From NCBI GenBank assembly GCA_963751355.1, contig CAVVVS010000071.1, forward strand, positions 18,353-82,352: a stretch of DNA of 64,000 bases, given 5' to 3'. How positions within the stretch are numbered: position 1 is the stretch's first letter; every line of letters begins with the position of its first letter. The notes beneath the pieces are model-generated. The model did no database searches, had not been told where the DNA came from, and saw only the letters and a program-made list of their open reading frames with translations. This document shows, one piece after another, positions 9,270 to 18,691 of this stretch. Source of the DNA: CAVVVS01 sp963751355 (GTDB taxonomy: Bacteria; Bacteroidota; Ignavibacteria; Ignavibacteriales; Ignavibacteriaceae). A program made the translations under genes and the position numbers.

Positions 9270-11985
9270 TTATCTGCTCCGTTAATCTTGCTTGTCTTTG
9301 GTAATTGTACAAAAGGCACTTCCTTTAAACCGACCGGTAATCCCGCTATTCCTTTCGGTAGTCTGGTCTTTATTTTTACCGGAAGCTTGTATTTATTTCC
9401 GTCCAACGTAAACTCAACTTCATCATCCTTTTTTAATCTAAGCTTTCCCGCATCATCCGGATTTAAACTCACAGAAGGTTTCGCTGCCCTTTCCGCAACC
9501 GGCGGAGAAGACATACTCAATTCCTCCGAACCGAATATCTGATACATCGGCACAAATAGCCATTCGTCATTACCCGGTTTAAAAGTTTCCGGTATATCAT
9601 TGAAAAATTTAATCTCGCTTTTCGGGTTCGGCTCGATAAGTCTTTTTCCAGGATCACCTCCGTGCAAAGACCCGCCGACTTCAATTTGATACTTATTAAT
9701 TGATTGTGCAGAATTCCATCCTGGCGCCCAGAAAAATGGTATTACAGATGAAGGCGGCATTCCGCGGTACCCTTCCATAGTAAATGAAAGCGCAGAATCG
9801 GGATCTTCCGGTGGTTTCGGTTCGCTTACATTAATGTTTGCATGCATTGCGGTTCTTCCACTGTAGCGGTGCGGTGAACGGGGAATTTTTTGTCCTGCTT
9901 CTCTAAAGTCCGGCGGCGGTGCAATCTCCTCAATTCCTTCGAATGCAGGTAAATCTTTAACCATGCTTATTGTGAACTCGGCAAAGTTGGACATGTGTGT
10001 ATCTTCACCGGAACCAGCCGCATCCATGATGTCCTGTACATATCTCCAGCTTTCCTGCATGTCCTTACTACCGGGATCGTATACTTGATAATATCTTTGA
10101 GCTCTTCCTTCGTTATTAATCATTGTTCCATCTGATTCAGCAAATGAACCAACAGGTATAACAAGACTTGCATTTTGAATAGTTTCATTCCGCAGATAAT
10201 CGAGAGATATAACATTTTCAACGTTAATCAGAAATTTTTCAATTTTTTCTTTGCTGTCTCTTCTGAATAAATCATTCTCAAGAATAAATACGGAATCGGT
10301 TACTTCGTTCTCAACAACTCGAAAGGCCTCACTCAATTTTTTACCGCCTATCATGGACAACCCGATACTATTTGCTTCGGGAACAGTGTAAGTCAATCCA
10401 CACTTTTTATCCTTTTTACAAAGTGCCCATGCCGTATTTGCTGCGGCATGAATTATAGATTCATTCATGCAGCTTGTACCGGCTATAACCAAAGGATTTT
10501 TAGCGGATTTTAAATCTCCAGCTACTTTTTCGGCGAGATTTTTTATTTCATCAGTCATACCGCTCACTTGCGGTGCTTCATTATTAAGCAGTGATGCAAC
10601 AGCAAATCCAAAACGTGCAATATCATTCGGTGCCGCTCTTAATGTTTTTCCTACAATGTCATCCAACTTTGTTCCGGCAGGTGTGGCAATGTAAATAGGA
10701 CTTTTATCATTTTGAATTAATTCTCTGACAGCGGCATCCTGCCAATCCGGTATTTTTAATTTTGCTACTTGCTCGAGCGGTTTCTGTTTAGCGGACTGAC
10801 GCAGTGCAAGTGCAAGCATCGGGGCAGTGTTAGTTAAATCTTCACCCAATATTAAAACTGCATCAGATTTTTCGACTTCTCTTAAAGAAGGTGTTCTTGC
10901 TATTCCATTTTGTAAAATATTTATGATTTCAGAAATTAATTTATTTTCGGTATCTGAAATTCCTAGATAGAAATTTTCATTGCCTACCATTTTTTTCAGC
11001 ATCCAGTTGGATTCGAGCGATGCTCTGGGAGAACCGATCCCAATTATTTTTTCGCTCTGCGAAATAATTTTTCCAGCACTCGCTACCGCGGTGTCTTTAT
11101 CGATAGTTTCAAATTGCCCTGTTGATTTTGATTTTAACAACGGAGTTTTTATTCGCTTGTTACTGTTTGCAAATTCGTATCCAAACCTTCCTCTATCGCA
11201 GATGAAATAACCATTTACTTCGCCGTTATACCTGCTTAAAATTCGTCTGACACCTCCATATCTTTCACTCGCAATTATGTTGCAGCCCAAACCGCAGTGC
11301 TGGCAGATGGAAGGCGCGTTTGTCAAATCCCATTTACGGGTGTAATGTTTTTTTAAGGTCTTATCCGTGAAAACTCCGGTGGGACAAACCTCAATCAAGT
11401 TGCCGCTGAATTCATTTTCGAGAGTTCCGTCCTCATGCCTCCCGAAATAAACATGATTATGGGCTGCGAATGCATCAAAGTCGGTTCCGCCTGCATAATC
11501 CCTGTAAAATCTAACACAGCGGTAGCACTGAATACAGCGGTTCATTTCGTGATTTATAAAAGGACCTAAGTTTTGATTTCTGTATGTTCTCTTTTAAATT
11601 CAAATCTTCTATAATTATGCCCGGTCATAACCGTCATATCCTGGAGATGACACTCACCGCCTTCATCACAAACCGGGCAGTCATGCGGATGATTTGTCAT
11701 CAACCATTCTATTACATTCGATCTAAATTTAACTGCTTCTTCTGTTTTTAGAGAAACTCTCAGTCCATCCTGGATTGGCTCCATGCATGACATAACCAAT
11801 CTGCCGTTTTTATCATTTTCATCTTTATACTTTACAACTGCACATTGCCTGCACGCACCCACCGATCCCATTGCCGGATGCCAGCAGAAATATGGCAGAT
11901 CAAAACCTAACGAGAGGCATACCTCAAGCAAGTTCTTTTTTTCGTCTGCTTCATATTCTTTTCCGTCAATATAAATCTTAGCCAA
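9266..11985 (-). CDS. nuoG: NADH-quinone oxidoreductase subunit G, split by a frameshift
   Basis: The iron-sulfur subunit of complex I is present in two frames. Part one (11985-11566, TTG start, 139 residues, preceded by GGAGG) has the [2Fe-2S] ferredoxin domain (GACRQCAVV, CMEP) and the HDCPVCDEGGECHLQD cysteine block. It then runs out of frame into HTEIKT-stop. Part two resumes with NLGPFINHEMNRCIQCYRC, the next conserved block, then CQHCGLGCNI and the molybdopterin-oxidoreductase-like domain, ending at 9266. Restoring one base near 11590 joins them into about 905 residues with no missing block. The missing base is either an inactivating mutation or, more likely, a sequencing error, because all other subunits are intact. 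Two polypeptides are unlikely to be the native arrangement. Confidence 0.93.
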
Positions 11986-11991
11986 TTATTT

Positions 11992-13269
11992 TTACCTCCA
12001 GGGACATTTTTTTTCGTTTATATGTCTCTCGTAATCTTCTCTGAAATATTTAAGTGAACTCTGCAGCGGCTCAACGGCTCCGGGAGCTAAAGCACAAAAT
12101 GTATTTCCCGGACCCAGGTACTTTGAATGATGCGATAGAAGGTCGAGATCATCCATTTTTCCCGTTCCGTTATCTATCGATTGAAGAATTTTTGCCACCC
12201 ATGGTAAACCGTCGCGGCAGGGAGTGCACCAGCCGCATGATTCCTGAGCGAAAAATTTCTCCAGATTCTGAACCATTCCGACCGGGCAGGTTTTATTATC
12301 AAGAATAATCAATGTTCCTGTTCCGAGCCTGCTTCCCGCTTTCATAACCGAAGCAAAATCCATTTGAGTATCAAGATGTTCTTCAACCAAAAAATCCGTA
12401 GATGCACCGCCGGGAAGAGCGCCTTTAAATTTGTATCCGTCCTGCATACCGCCTGCATGTTCTTCTATAATTTCTCTCATTGAAGTGCCCAACGGCAGTT
12501 CCCAGATAGCGGGCTTTTTCACTCTTCCGCTTGCACCGTAAAGCTTCGTGCCTCCTTCATCCGATATACTTAATTTTTTAAACCATTCGGCACCTTTAGT
12601 AATAATGTGCGGAATATTGCTGAGTGTCTCGACGTTGTTAACTATTGTCGGTTTACCGAACAATCCGCTGGTTTGCGGAAACGGCGGCTTCGCTCGGGGC
12701 GTTGCACGTTTTCCTTCAAGTGCGTTTAGTAACCCGGTTTCTTCTCCGCACATATATCTGCCAACACTTGTATGAAGATGAAGCTCAAGATTAAAACCGC
12801 TACCTAAAATATTTTTTCCCAAATAACCTTTTTCGTAAGCATCGTGAATCGCTTCCAGAATAATTTCTGCGGCTCTTTTATAAGCCCATCTTAAAAAGAT
12901 ATAAGCTTCTGTGGCACCGATCGCATAAGCGCTGAGGATCATTCCCTCAATTAATTGATGAATGTTACCTTCCAGCAAAACTCTGTCTTTAAATGTTCCG
13001 GGTTCCATTTCGTCGGCATTGCAGACCAAATATTTTTGTTTCGGCGCATCATCACCCATCGGGACAAAACCCCATTTCATTCCGGTTGAAAATCCCGCGC
13101 CACCTCTGCCTTTTAAGTTTGAATCTTTCACTACACTCTGCACATCCTTAGGTGAAAGATCTTTCAACGCTTTTTTAATTGCTTGATATCCGCCGACCTG
13201 CTTATATTCTTCCAAACTCAGCGGTGCTAAATCATGTTTTATATTTTCTGTTAAAGGTTTTTCCATCAA
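11992..13269 (-). CDS. nuoF: NADH-quinone oxidoreductase subunit F
   Basis: The NADH-oxidising, FMN-binding flavoprotein subunit of complex I, 425 residues. The nucleotide-binding loop GRGGAGFSTGMKW lies near residue 55 and the NADH/FMN segment YLVCNADEMEPGTFKDR follows. The N3 [4Fe-4S] cluster motif is ESCGWCTPCRDG near residue 350, with the fourth Cys in FCALAPGAVEPL. It passes electrons to NuoE and NuoG. nuoG starts only six bases after its stop; a repeat-bearing gap of 126 bases separates it from nuoE. Confidence 0.97.
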   Translation of the reverse strand: MMEKPLTENIKHDLAPLSLEEYKQVGGYQAIKKALKDLSPKDVQSVVKDSNLKGRGGAGFSTGMKWGFVPMGDDAPKQKYLVCNADEMEPGTFKDRVLLEGNIHQLIEGMILSAYAIGATEAYIFLRWAYKRAAEIILEAIHDAYEKGYLGKNILGSGFNLELHLHTSVGRYMCGEETGLLNALEGKRATPRAKPPFPQTSGLFGKPTIVNNVETLSNIPHIITKGAEWFKKLSISDEGGTKLYGASGRVKKPAIWELPLGTSMREIIEEHAGGMQDGYKFKGALPGGASTDFLVEEHLDTQMDFASVMKAGSRLGTGTLIILDNKTCPVGMVQNLEKFFAQESCGWCTPCRDGLPWVAKILQSIDNGTGKMDDLDLLSHHSKYLGPGNTFCALAPGAVEPLQSSLKYFREDYERHINEKKCPWR

Positions 13270-13307
13270 TAAAAATTAATTTCTAATATCTTAGTTCTTC
13301 TTTGTTT

Positions 13308-13392
13308 ATCTCTGTGGATTCTCAACACCTCCCTGTGTAAAAAGATTTCCGTTACACAGAGTACTCAGAGAAGACACTGAGTGCCACAGAGC
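13308..13392. repeat. CACAGAG-type dispersed intergenic repeat, copy 1
   Basis: The nuoE-nuoF gap is filled by short matching units: CTCTGTGG, CCTGTGTAA, TTACACAGAG, TACTCAGAG, CACTGAGTG and CCACAGAG. Read on the minus strand it resembles the element at 56340-56411 (CTCAGTGT, CTCTGTGTTA, CTCTGTGG, TTTTTAC, CACAGAG). The units can pair with each other, so the transcript between nuoE and nuoF could fold into hairpins. Function unknown. Confidence 0.6.
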
Positions 13393-13395
13393 GTT

Positions 13396-13860
13396 TTATT
13401 CATACTTACTTAAAATCTCATCTAATTTTTCTTCCGTTAAATCTCTATGCAAATCATTGTCAATCATAAGTGCTGGGGCGTGATCGCACGTGCCTAAACA
13501 GGGAATGGACAGCAAAGTAAAGCGTTCATCCTTTGTTGTCTCGCCCATTTTAATTCCTAATTTTTTACTGATATGATCCGCAACTTTATCATATCCCAAA
13601 ATCCAGCAGCTTACACTATCGCAAATGTGAATTACATGTTTCCCTACAGGCCTCCGGTAAACCAGATTATAAAAAGTTGCAATGCTGTCTACTTCATCGG
13701 GAGTCATTTCCAAAAATTCTGCAATATCTTTTACTCCGTCATCGTCAACCCACCGCCGGTGCGTTTGAATGACTTTAAGCGCTTCAATACAGGCAGCGCT
13801 TTTTTTAGGAAACTGTTTTATCTCGTCTTCTATTTCTTTTTGTTCTTCTGTTGACAGCAT
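13396..13860 (-). CDS. nuoE: NADH-quinone oxidoreductase subunit E
   Basis: Thioredoxin-like [2Fe-2S] subunit of the NADH dehydrogenase module, 154 residues. The four cluster cysteines are in ICDSVSCWILG and IPCLGTCDHAPALMI, in the normal spacing. The N-terminal helical part (EIEDEIKQFPKKSAACIEAL) and the TPDEVDSIATFYNLVYRRPVG block are also typical. It starts 28 bases after nuoCD and is followed by the repeat-containing gap before nuoF. Confidence 0.96.
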   Translation of the reverse strand: MLSTEEQKEIEDEIKQFPKKSAACIEALKVIQTHRRWVDDDGVKDIAEFLEMTPDEVDSIATFYNLVYRRPVGKHVIHICDSVSCWILGYDKVADHISKKLGIKMGETTKDERFTLLSIPCLGTCDHAPALMIDNDLHRDLTEEKLDEILSKYE

Positions 13861-13888
13861 AAGTTTTATATTTATAATTATTAATTAT

Positions 13889-15637
13889 TTATCTATCAAT
13901 ATCCGCAAGCACAAAATCGATACTTCCTAAAATTGCTAGCAGGTCGGGAACCGTGTATCCTTTACTGATGTATGAAATCATCTGCATTTGAGGAAATGAT
14001 GGTGTACGAACGCGTGTTCTGTAAGAGGAGGTATTTCCGTCGCTGATTAAATAATATCCGTTGTTTCCTTTGGTTGCTTCGATACCAAAAAATGCTTCAC
14101 CGGGTGGAATTACCGGTCCCCACGAAACATTAAGAAAATGATTAATTAAAGTTTCAATATCATGCATCGTTCTATCTTTGCGCGGCGGAGTACTTAAATG
14201 ATGATCCGATTTAACCGGTCCTTCGGGCATATTATTCAAACATTGCTCGATTATTCTTAAACTCTGTCTCATCTCTTCAACTCTAACTAGCGCCCTATCA
14301 TAACAGTCGCCGTTTTGGGCGGTCGGAATATCAAACTCAAATTGTTCATAACCTGAATAAGGACGTTTCTTCCTAAAATCCCATTCGTAACCGGTGGCTC
14401 TTAAACCAGGACCGGTAACACCCCACTCAATTGCTTCTTCGGTGTTGTAAATTCCGATCCCGATTGTTCTGGCTTTGAAAATTCTGTTTTTCATTACCAG
14501 CTTATCATATTCTTTTAGATGTTTCGGAAAATAACTGACAAACTCTTTTACAATTTTGTCCCAACCGTTCGGCAGATCGTCATATACTCCTCCGATCCGG
14601 AACCAGTTGGGATGCATTCTGTCGCCGCAAACAGCAGCAATAATATCGAATATTTTCTCACGGTCGGTAAACATGTAAAATACAGGAGAAAGTTGTCCCA
14701 CATCCTGTGCAAAAGTTCCGTACCAAACCAAGTGACTGGCAATTCTGAAAAACTCCGATAACATAATTCTTATCACCTGCGCTCTCGGCGGCACTTGTAT
14801 GCCAGCTAATTGTTCAACTGCAAGAAGGTAAGCAAGATTATTCATTACTCCGCCAAGGTAGTCTATTCTATCTGTGTAAGGAATGTACGTGTGCCACGAT
14901 TGTCTCTCCGCCATTTTTTCAGCACCGCGGTGGTGAAATCCTATATCAGGAACAATATCAACAATCTCTTCGCCTTCAAGCTGAAGTGCTAAACGTAAAA
15001 CTCCGTGAGTTCCGGGATGCTGGGGACCAATATTTAAAAACATGAAATCGGAATCTTCACTGCTTCGCGTCATTCCCCATTCCTCGGGATTAAATTGCAT
15101 TGCAAGATTTTCTTTCTCTTTTTTTTCTTCGGGCATTTGAAACGGACCCATTTCCGTAGCGCGGGCAGGATGTTCTTTTCTTAACGGATGTCCTTCCCAG
15201 GTTAAAGGCATTAAAATTCTTTTTAAATGAGGATGACCTTCGTAATTTATTCCGAACATGTCATAGACTTCACGTTCGTACCAGTTGGCATTATCCCATA
15301 ATTTCGTTATTGATGGAAGTGACGGATATTCGCCTTTGAGCGGGACTTTTATTCGAATATCACTATTTCTATCAAACGATAAAAGATGATAAACGGCCGT
15401 GAAATCCGCATCAGGTAAATTGTCTTTTTTTGCTCGGGCTCTTTCATCGACAGCAGTTAAATCATAAAGCATCCGGTACGGATTTTCGATATCATTTTTT
15501 AAATAACTTAAAACATCAAACACTTTGCTTTTATCCACCCATTGAGTGGGAATTCCATCTCTGGTTTCCTGGGGGGTAAATGTGTCTTCACCGAATTTAG
15601 TTTTTAAATCTTCAACAATACTGTCTTTATTATTCAT
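13889..15637 (-). CDS. nuoCD: NADH-quinone oxidoreductase fused subunit C/D
   Basis: A single 582-residue chain joins the NuoC domain (about 1-170; WYEREVYDMFGINYEGHPHL then RILMPLTWEGHPLRKEHP) to the NuoD domain (about 195-582; NIGPQHPGTHGVLRL, GFHHRGAEKMAE, YTDRIDYLGGVMNN). NuoD lines the quinone cavity with NuoB and NuoH. The conserved quinone-site His (PQHPGTHG) and Tyr are present. Fusion of C and D is known from several bacterial groups. A linker of about 25 charged residues (PEEKKEKENLAMQ) connects the halves. Confidence 0.97.
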   Translation of the reverse strand: MNNKDSIVEDLKTKFGEDTFTPQETRDGIPTQWVDKSKVFDVLSYLKNDIENPYRMLYDLTAVDERARAKKDNLPDADFTAVYHLLSFDRNSDIRIKVPLKGEYPSLPSITKLWDNANWYEREVYDMFGINYEGHPHLKRILMPLTWEGHPLRKEHPARATEMGPFQMPEEKKEKENLAMQFNPEEWGMTRSSEDSDFMFLNIGPQHPGTHGVLRLALQLEGEEIVDIVPDIGFHHRGAEKMAERQSWHTYIPYTDRIDYLGGVMNNLAYLLAVEQLAGIQVPPRAQVIRIMLSEFFRIASHLVWYGTFAQDVGQLSPVFYMFTDREKIFDIIAAVCGDRMHPNWFRIGGVYDDLPNGWDKIVKEFVSYFPKHLKEYDKLVMKNRIFKARTIGIGIYNTEEAIEWGVTGPGLRATGYEWDFRKKRPYSGYEQFEFDIPTAQNGDCYDRALVRVEEMRQSLRIIEQCLNNMPEGPVKSDHHLSTPPRKDRTMHDIETLINHFLNVSWGPVIPPGEAFFGIEATKGNNGYYLISDGNTSSYRTRVRTPSFPQMQMISYISKGYTVPDLLAILGSIDFVLADIDR

Positions 15638-15659
15638 ACACTCATTTAATTTAAAATTC

Positions 15660-16298
15660 TCAAATTTCAGTCGGCGGTTTTAACTTAGTAACACTCATTC
15701 TTTTTTCGCGTTTTAAATCCCTCATTACAGGTTTTTCCATTTTACTTATTCCCTGCGGACCAACATACCAGGAAAGAGGTCGTTTTTCTTTGCCAACCAT
15801 ATCGCGTAAAAGTACCAATCCTTCCATGAAAGCATCAGGTCTCGGCGGACAGCCCGGTACGTACATATCAACAGGAAGAAATTTATCAACTCCCTGCACA
15901 ACGCTGTAGATATCATACATTCCGCCTGAGTTGGCGCATGAACCCATTGAGATAACCCAGCGCGGTTCCATCATCTGTTCATATAATCTTTTTACAATGG
16001 GAGCCATTTTAATGAACACCGTTCCGGCAATAACCATTACATCTGCCTCACGTGGAGTTCCTCTTATTACTTCCGCACCAAAGCGGGCAATATCATATTT
16101 ACTTGTCAGGCTTGTAGCCATTTCAACGTAGCAGCATGATAAACCGAAATTAAAAGGCCACATAGAATTTTTTCTTCCCCATGCTAAAAGATCTTGTAAG
16201 CGGCTCATTACTACCGTCTTTTGAACGGTCTCCTCGAAGGAACTTGTACCGTCAATTGTCATGCTCGGATTTGCCGCTTTGCTTAACCACCACTTCAT
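15660..16298 (-). CDS. nuoB: NADH-quinone oxidoreductase subunit B
   Basis: The subunit carrying cluster N2, the last iron-sulfur centre before quinone. The cluster ligands are visible: the tandem cysteines in FGLSCCYVEM, then GSCANSGGMYD and VPGCPPRPDA. The 212 residues include a C-terminal extension of about 40 residues rich in Lys/Arg beyond the usual core. The start MKWWLSKAANPS overlaps the nuoA stop by four bases. Confidence 0.97.
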   Translation of the reverse strand: MKWWLSKAANPSMTIDGTSSFEETVQKTVVMSRLQDLLAWGRKNSMWPFNFGLSCCYVEMATSLTSKYDIARFGAEVIRGTPREADVMVIAGTVFIKMAPIVKRLYEQMMEPRWVISMGSCANSGGMYDIYSVVQGVDKFLPVDMYVPGCPPRPDAFMEGLVLLRDMVGKEKRPLSWYVGPQGISKMEKPVMRDLKREKRMSVTKLKPPTEI

Positions 16299-16723
16299 GA
16301 ATTCTTACTCTTTGTTTTTAAAATTCTGTATTGTTCTAAAATTTTCTTTCCGCTCGGACCAAACTCAAGAGCACCTATACGCCATTCATAAATTAAAACA
16401 GCAATCAATATTCCGATAAATACAAATACTGCCCAGTAACCTGCCCATCCTAAATCTTTAAATGCAACTGCCCACGCAACAATAAATGCAGCTTCGAGAT
16501 CGAAGATGACGAAAAACATTGCTACAATATAAAAATGGGCGGAAAACCTAATGCGGGCATTTCCGGTCGGAACAATTCCGGACTCGTATATTTCATCGGT
16601 GGATTTTTCTTTGTGACGTTCTCCGAGAAAGTATGACATGACAATCATACCTCCTACCAGGAGGACTACCAGGACGGCGTATAATAAAAGGGGCCAGAGA
16701 ATTTTCGAATCACCTGTGCTCAA
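16295..16723 (-). CDS. nuoA: NADH-quinone oxidoreductase subunit A
   Basis: First gene of the complex I operon; a small membrane subunit with three helices, 142 residues. The family blocks YESGIVPTGNARIRFSAHFY, FVIFDLEAAFIVAWAVA and the final helix preceding EWRIGALEF are clear. I chose the TTG at 16721-16723 because an AAGGAG ribosome-binding site lies seven bases upstream and no ATG fits. The operon promoter must lie in the 490-base gap upstream. Confidence 0.95.
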   Translation of the reverse strand: MSTGDSKILWPLLLYAVLVVLLVGGMIVMSYFLGERHKEKSTDEIYESGIVPTGNARIRFSAHFYIVAMFFVIFDLEAAFIVAWAVAFKDLGWAGYWAVFVFIGILIAVLIYEWRIGALEFGPSGKKILEQYRILKTKSKNS

Positions 16724-17214
16724 CTGCTTGCTCCTTCCGTGTTTCTGTTTTTAATTTAATTAATGAAACATTTCTAAAAAGGAATTTCAAAAAAAGTATT
16801 AAACCACAGTTAAATACAAAGTCGAAAATTATAAAAAGAACCTTTCTAAATACGTTTCACTAATCTGACATTACTAATGAGAAAGCTGAGTGCACCTTAC
16901 AAATCGATATCTAATCTTAATATTTCTTATTTGAATCTTTAAGAGTATAAGTAAAATAATTCATTCATTTGGTGATTTAAATTAACATACAGCATTTAAT
17001 GTGTAATTACAGCGGATGGATAAGGTAATTTTATAGAAGTAACTAACTGAAGTTGAGTGTGTTATAAATCTAAGTAGAAAAATAATAATTTAAAATAATA
17101 AAAAGAATAATTATATTGCCTTTCCGCAAGTAGAAGATATTTCTGCTTGGCTCAAATTTATGCGGATTGATTTCAATTAAAAATATATTTTTATTTTTTA
17201 TCTGAGGTATATTT
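16724..17214. other. Upstream region of the nuo operon
   Basis: The 491 bases upstream of nuoA and of the divergent small gene are AT-rich. They must hold the promoters for both directions, but I cannot assign a confident box. An 85-codon minus-strand open frame at 17070-17327 covers most of the small plus-strand gene and looks like its shadow. Confidence 0.5.
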
Positions 17215-17343
17215 ATGTCAGCTCTTTTTATGATAATTCTTGTTGCTGTATTTGTTACAGTTGCTTCATTGCAAATATTTACTTTGAGAAAAATTAGTAA
17301 AGAGGCGAATTCCCCCAAAACACACAATGACGGAAAGTCATAA
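17215..17343 (+). CDS. Small single-span membrane protein, 42 residues
   Basis: An ATG with a GAGG ribosome-binding site eight bases upstream (TCTGAGGTATATTTATG) opens a 42-codon frame. It encodes a hydrophobic helix (ALFMIILVAVFVTVASLQIF) followed by a basic and polar tail (TLRKISKEANSPK...). By the positive-inside rule the tail is cytoplasmic. It is transcribed divergently from the complex I operon. I do not recognise the family. The ribosome-binding site and the clean membrane-helix-plus-charged-tail pattern argue for a real gene. Confidence 0.55.
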   Translation: MSALFMIILVAVFVTVASLQIFTLRKISKEANSPKTHNDGKS

Positions 17344-17480
17344 TTTTATTTTATTGTTTTTGTAAAAATTTCCACACTATAATAAAATGCTCTCTCTTTT
17401 ATTTACTCTTATAATTATGGTACCATAAATTATTAATGATACATGTTGCTTGTAAATATGTCATCATTGAAACGATGCCA

Positions 17481-18590
17481 TTATTTAAGAAGAATCATCT
17501 TATTATTTGCATGGAACCGCAGATCACCTTCCGAAGAAAAAGCATCGAAGGTATAAAAATATATTCCTGATGATAGACCGGAAGCATCAAATGAAACTCT
17601 GTAATAACCAGCTGATTTATTTCCATCGACTAATTTCTTAATTTTTTGCCCTAGAGAATTATATATAATTATCTTAACCCTGCTTTCCTGCGGAACTTTA
17701 AACTTTATCTGAGTTTGGGGATTAAAAGGATTGGGATAGTTTTGAAATAACCGGTAATTTTCTACATGCATATTTTTTTCAACAATATTTGTAGCATAAT
17801 CGGCGTTTACCACTTCGCCTGCATGAACGGAGACTCTTCTTACATAACTTCCATTTAAAGCTGTTATTGTATATGTCCCCGGTTTTACATCTCCTATTGC
17901 ATAATTTTCCTGATAAATATCATCTTCTCCTATAGACGGATCGTTAAAATTGTAAGTTAAAGAATAACCGTATGTTGTATAAGGGGGCCTTGGTTTAGGA
18001 TCGGGAGAAATATCCACTCTCGTGCTGTTTGATGCATCCGCAATATGTCCGTAAATTGTACCCATTCCTTTAATAGTACACCATAGTTCGGGATTCCTTC
18101 TTGATCTATGAACGTTGTAGGAAGGGCTGTTCATTCTAATTTCAAAGTGAAGATGAGGACCTGTTGAATTACCCGTATTTCCGGATATTGCAATCGGCTG
18201 GCTCGCATCGATTGACTGGTTAACATTTATCAAAGGCTTAGTTAAATGAAAATACATTAGATAAATATCCTTGTTATTCCACTTACTCTTAATTATAATG
18301 TAGTTACCGGCTCCGTCTTTTTCATAACCATTGTCTGGATCATTGGGATCGTAGCCGACAAAGTATACGATACCGGCGGAAGCAGAGTAGACGGTGTCAT
18401 ATTTAATTGCAATGTCCAATCCCAAGTGCGCGCGTGAAGGATCTTGAAAATTCGGTTCGCCGTAAAGGTATGAACCGTTCGTTTGAACTGTATCGGGGAC
18501 AGGGCGTACTAACCGGAACTGTTGGGGAAGAATTTCAGTTTTTAAAAGTAAAGTTAGCCAGATTACTAACAAAATCTTGGACTTTTTCAC
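17481..18590 (-). CDS. Secreted M23 (LytM-type) peptidase with type IX sorting domain
   Basis: A signal peptide (about 1-22, ILLVIWLTLLL) precedes an M23 zinc metallopeptidase domain (about 40-175). The metal ligands are visible as His and Asp in AHLGLDIAI and as the HLH of GPHLHFEIRM. Residues ~180-280 form a beta-sandwich-like linker with GTYTITALNGSYVRRVSV. The C-terminal ~80 residues (YRLFQNYPNPFNPQTQIKF, YNSLGQKIKKLVDG, GLSSGIYFYTF) are a classical type IX secretion sorting domain. The product should therefore cross the outer membrane and act on peptidoglycan or be displayed on the surface. It is transcribed divergently from the antiporter gene. Confidence 0.93.
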   Translation of the reverse strand: MKKSKILLVIWLTLLLKTEILPQQFRLVRPVPDTVQTNGSYLYGEPNFQDPSRAHLGLDIAIKYDTVYSASAGIVYFVGYDPNDPDNGYEKDGAGNYIIIKSKWNNKDIYLMYFHLTKPLINVNQSIDASQPIAISGNTGNSTGPHLHFEIRMNSPSYNVHRSRRNPELWCTIKGMGTIYGHIADASNSTRVDISPDPKPRPPYTTYGYSLTYNFNDPSIGEDDIYQENYAIGDVKPGTYTITALNGSYVRRVSVHAGEVVNADYATNIVEKNMHVENYRLFQNYPNPFNPQTQIKFKVPQESRVKIIIYNSLGQKIKKLVDGNKSAGYYRVSFDASGLSSGIYFYTFDAFSSEGDLRFHANNKMILLK

Positions 18591-18691
18591 ATTCTAACTC
18601 TCATTTTTTTAATAAGAATATTAATTTTCAAAATAATCAGTATAATTATTAATTACTACAAAAATATTCATAAATGAATGGGGAAATATTA

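Noticed and set aside
17070..17327. 85-codon minus-strand frame upstream of the nuo operon
   Set aside because: It is antisense to the better supported 42-residue gene and lacks a good start site.
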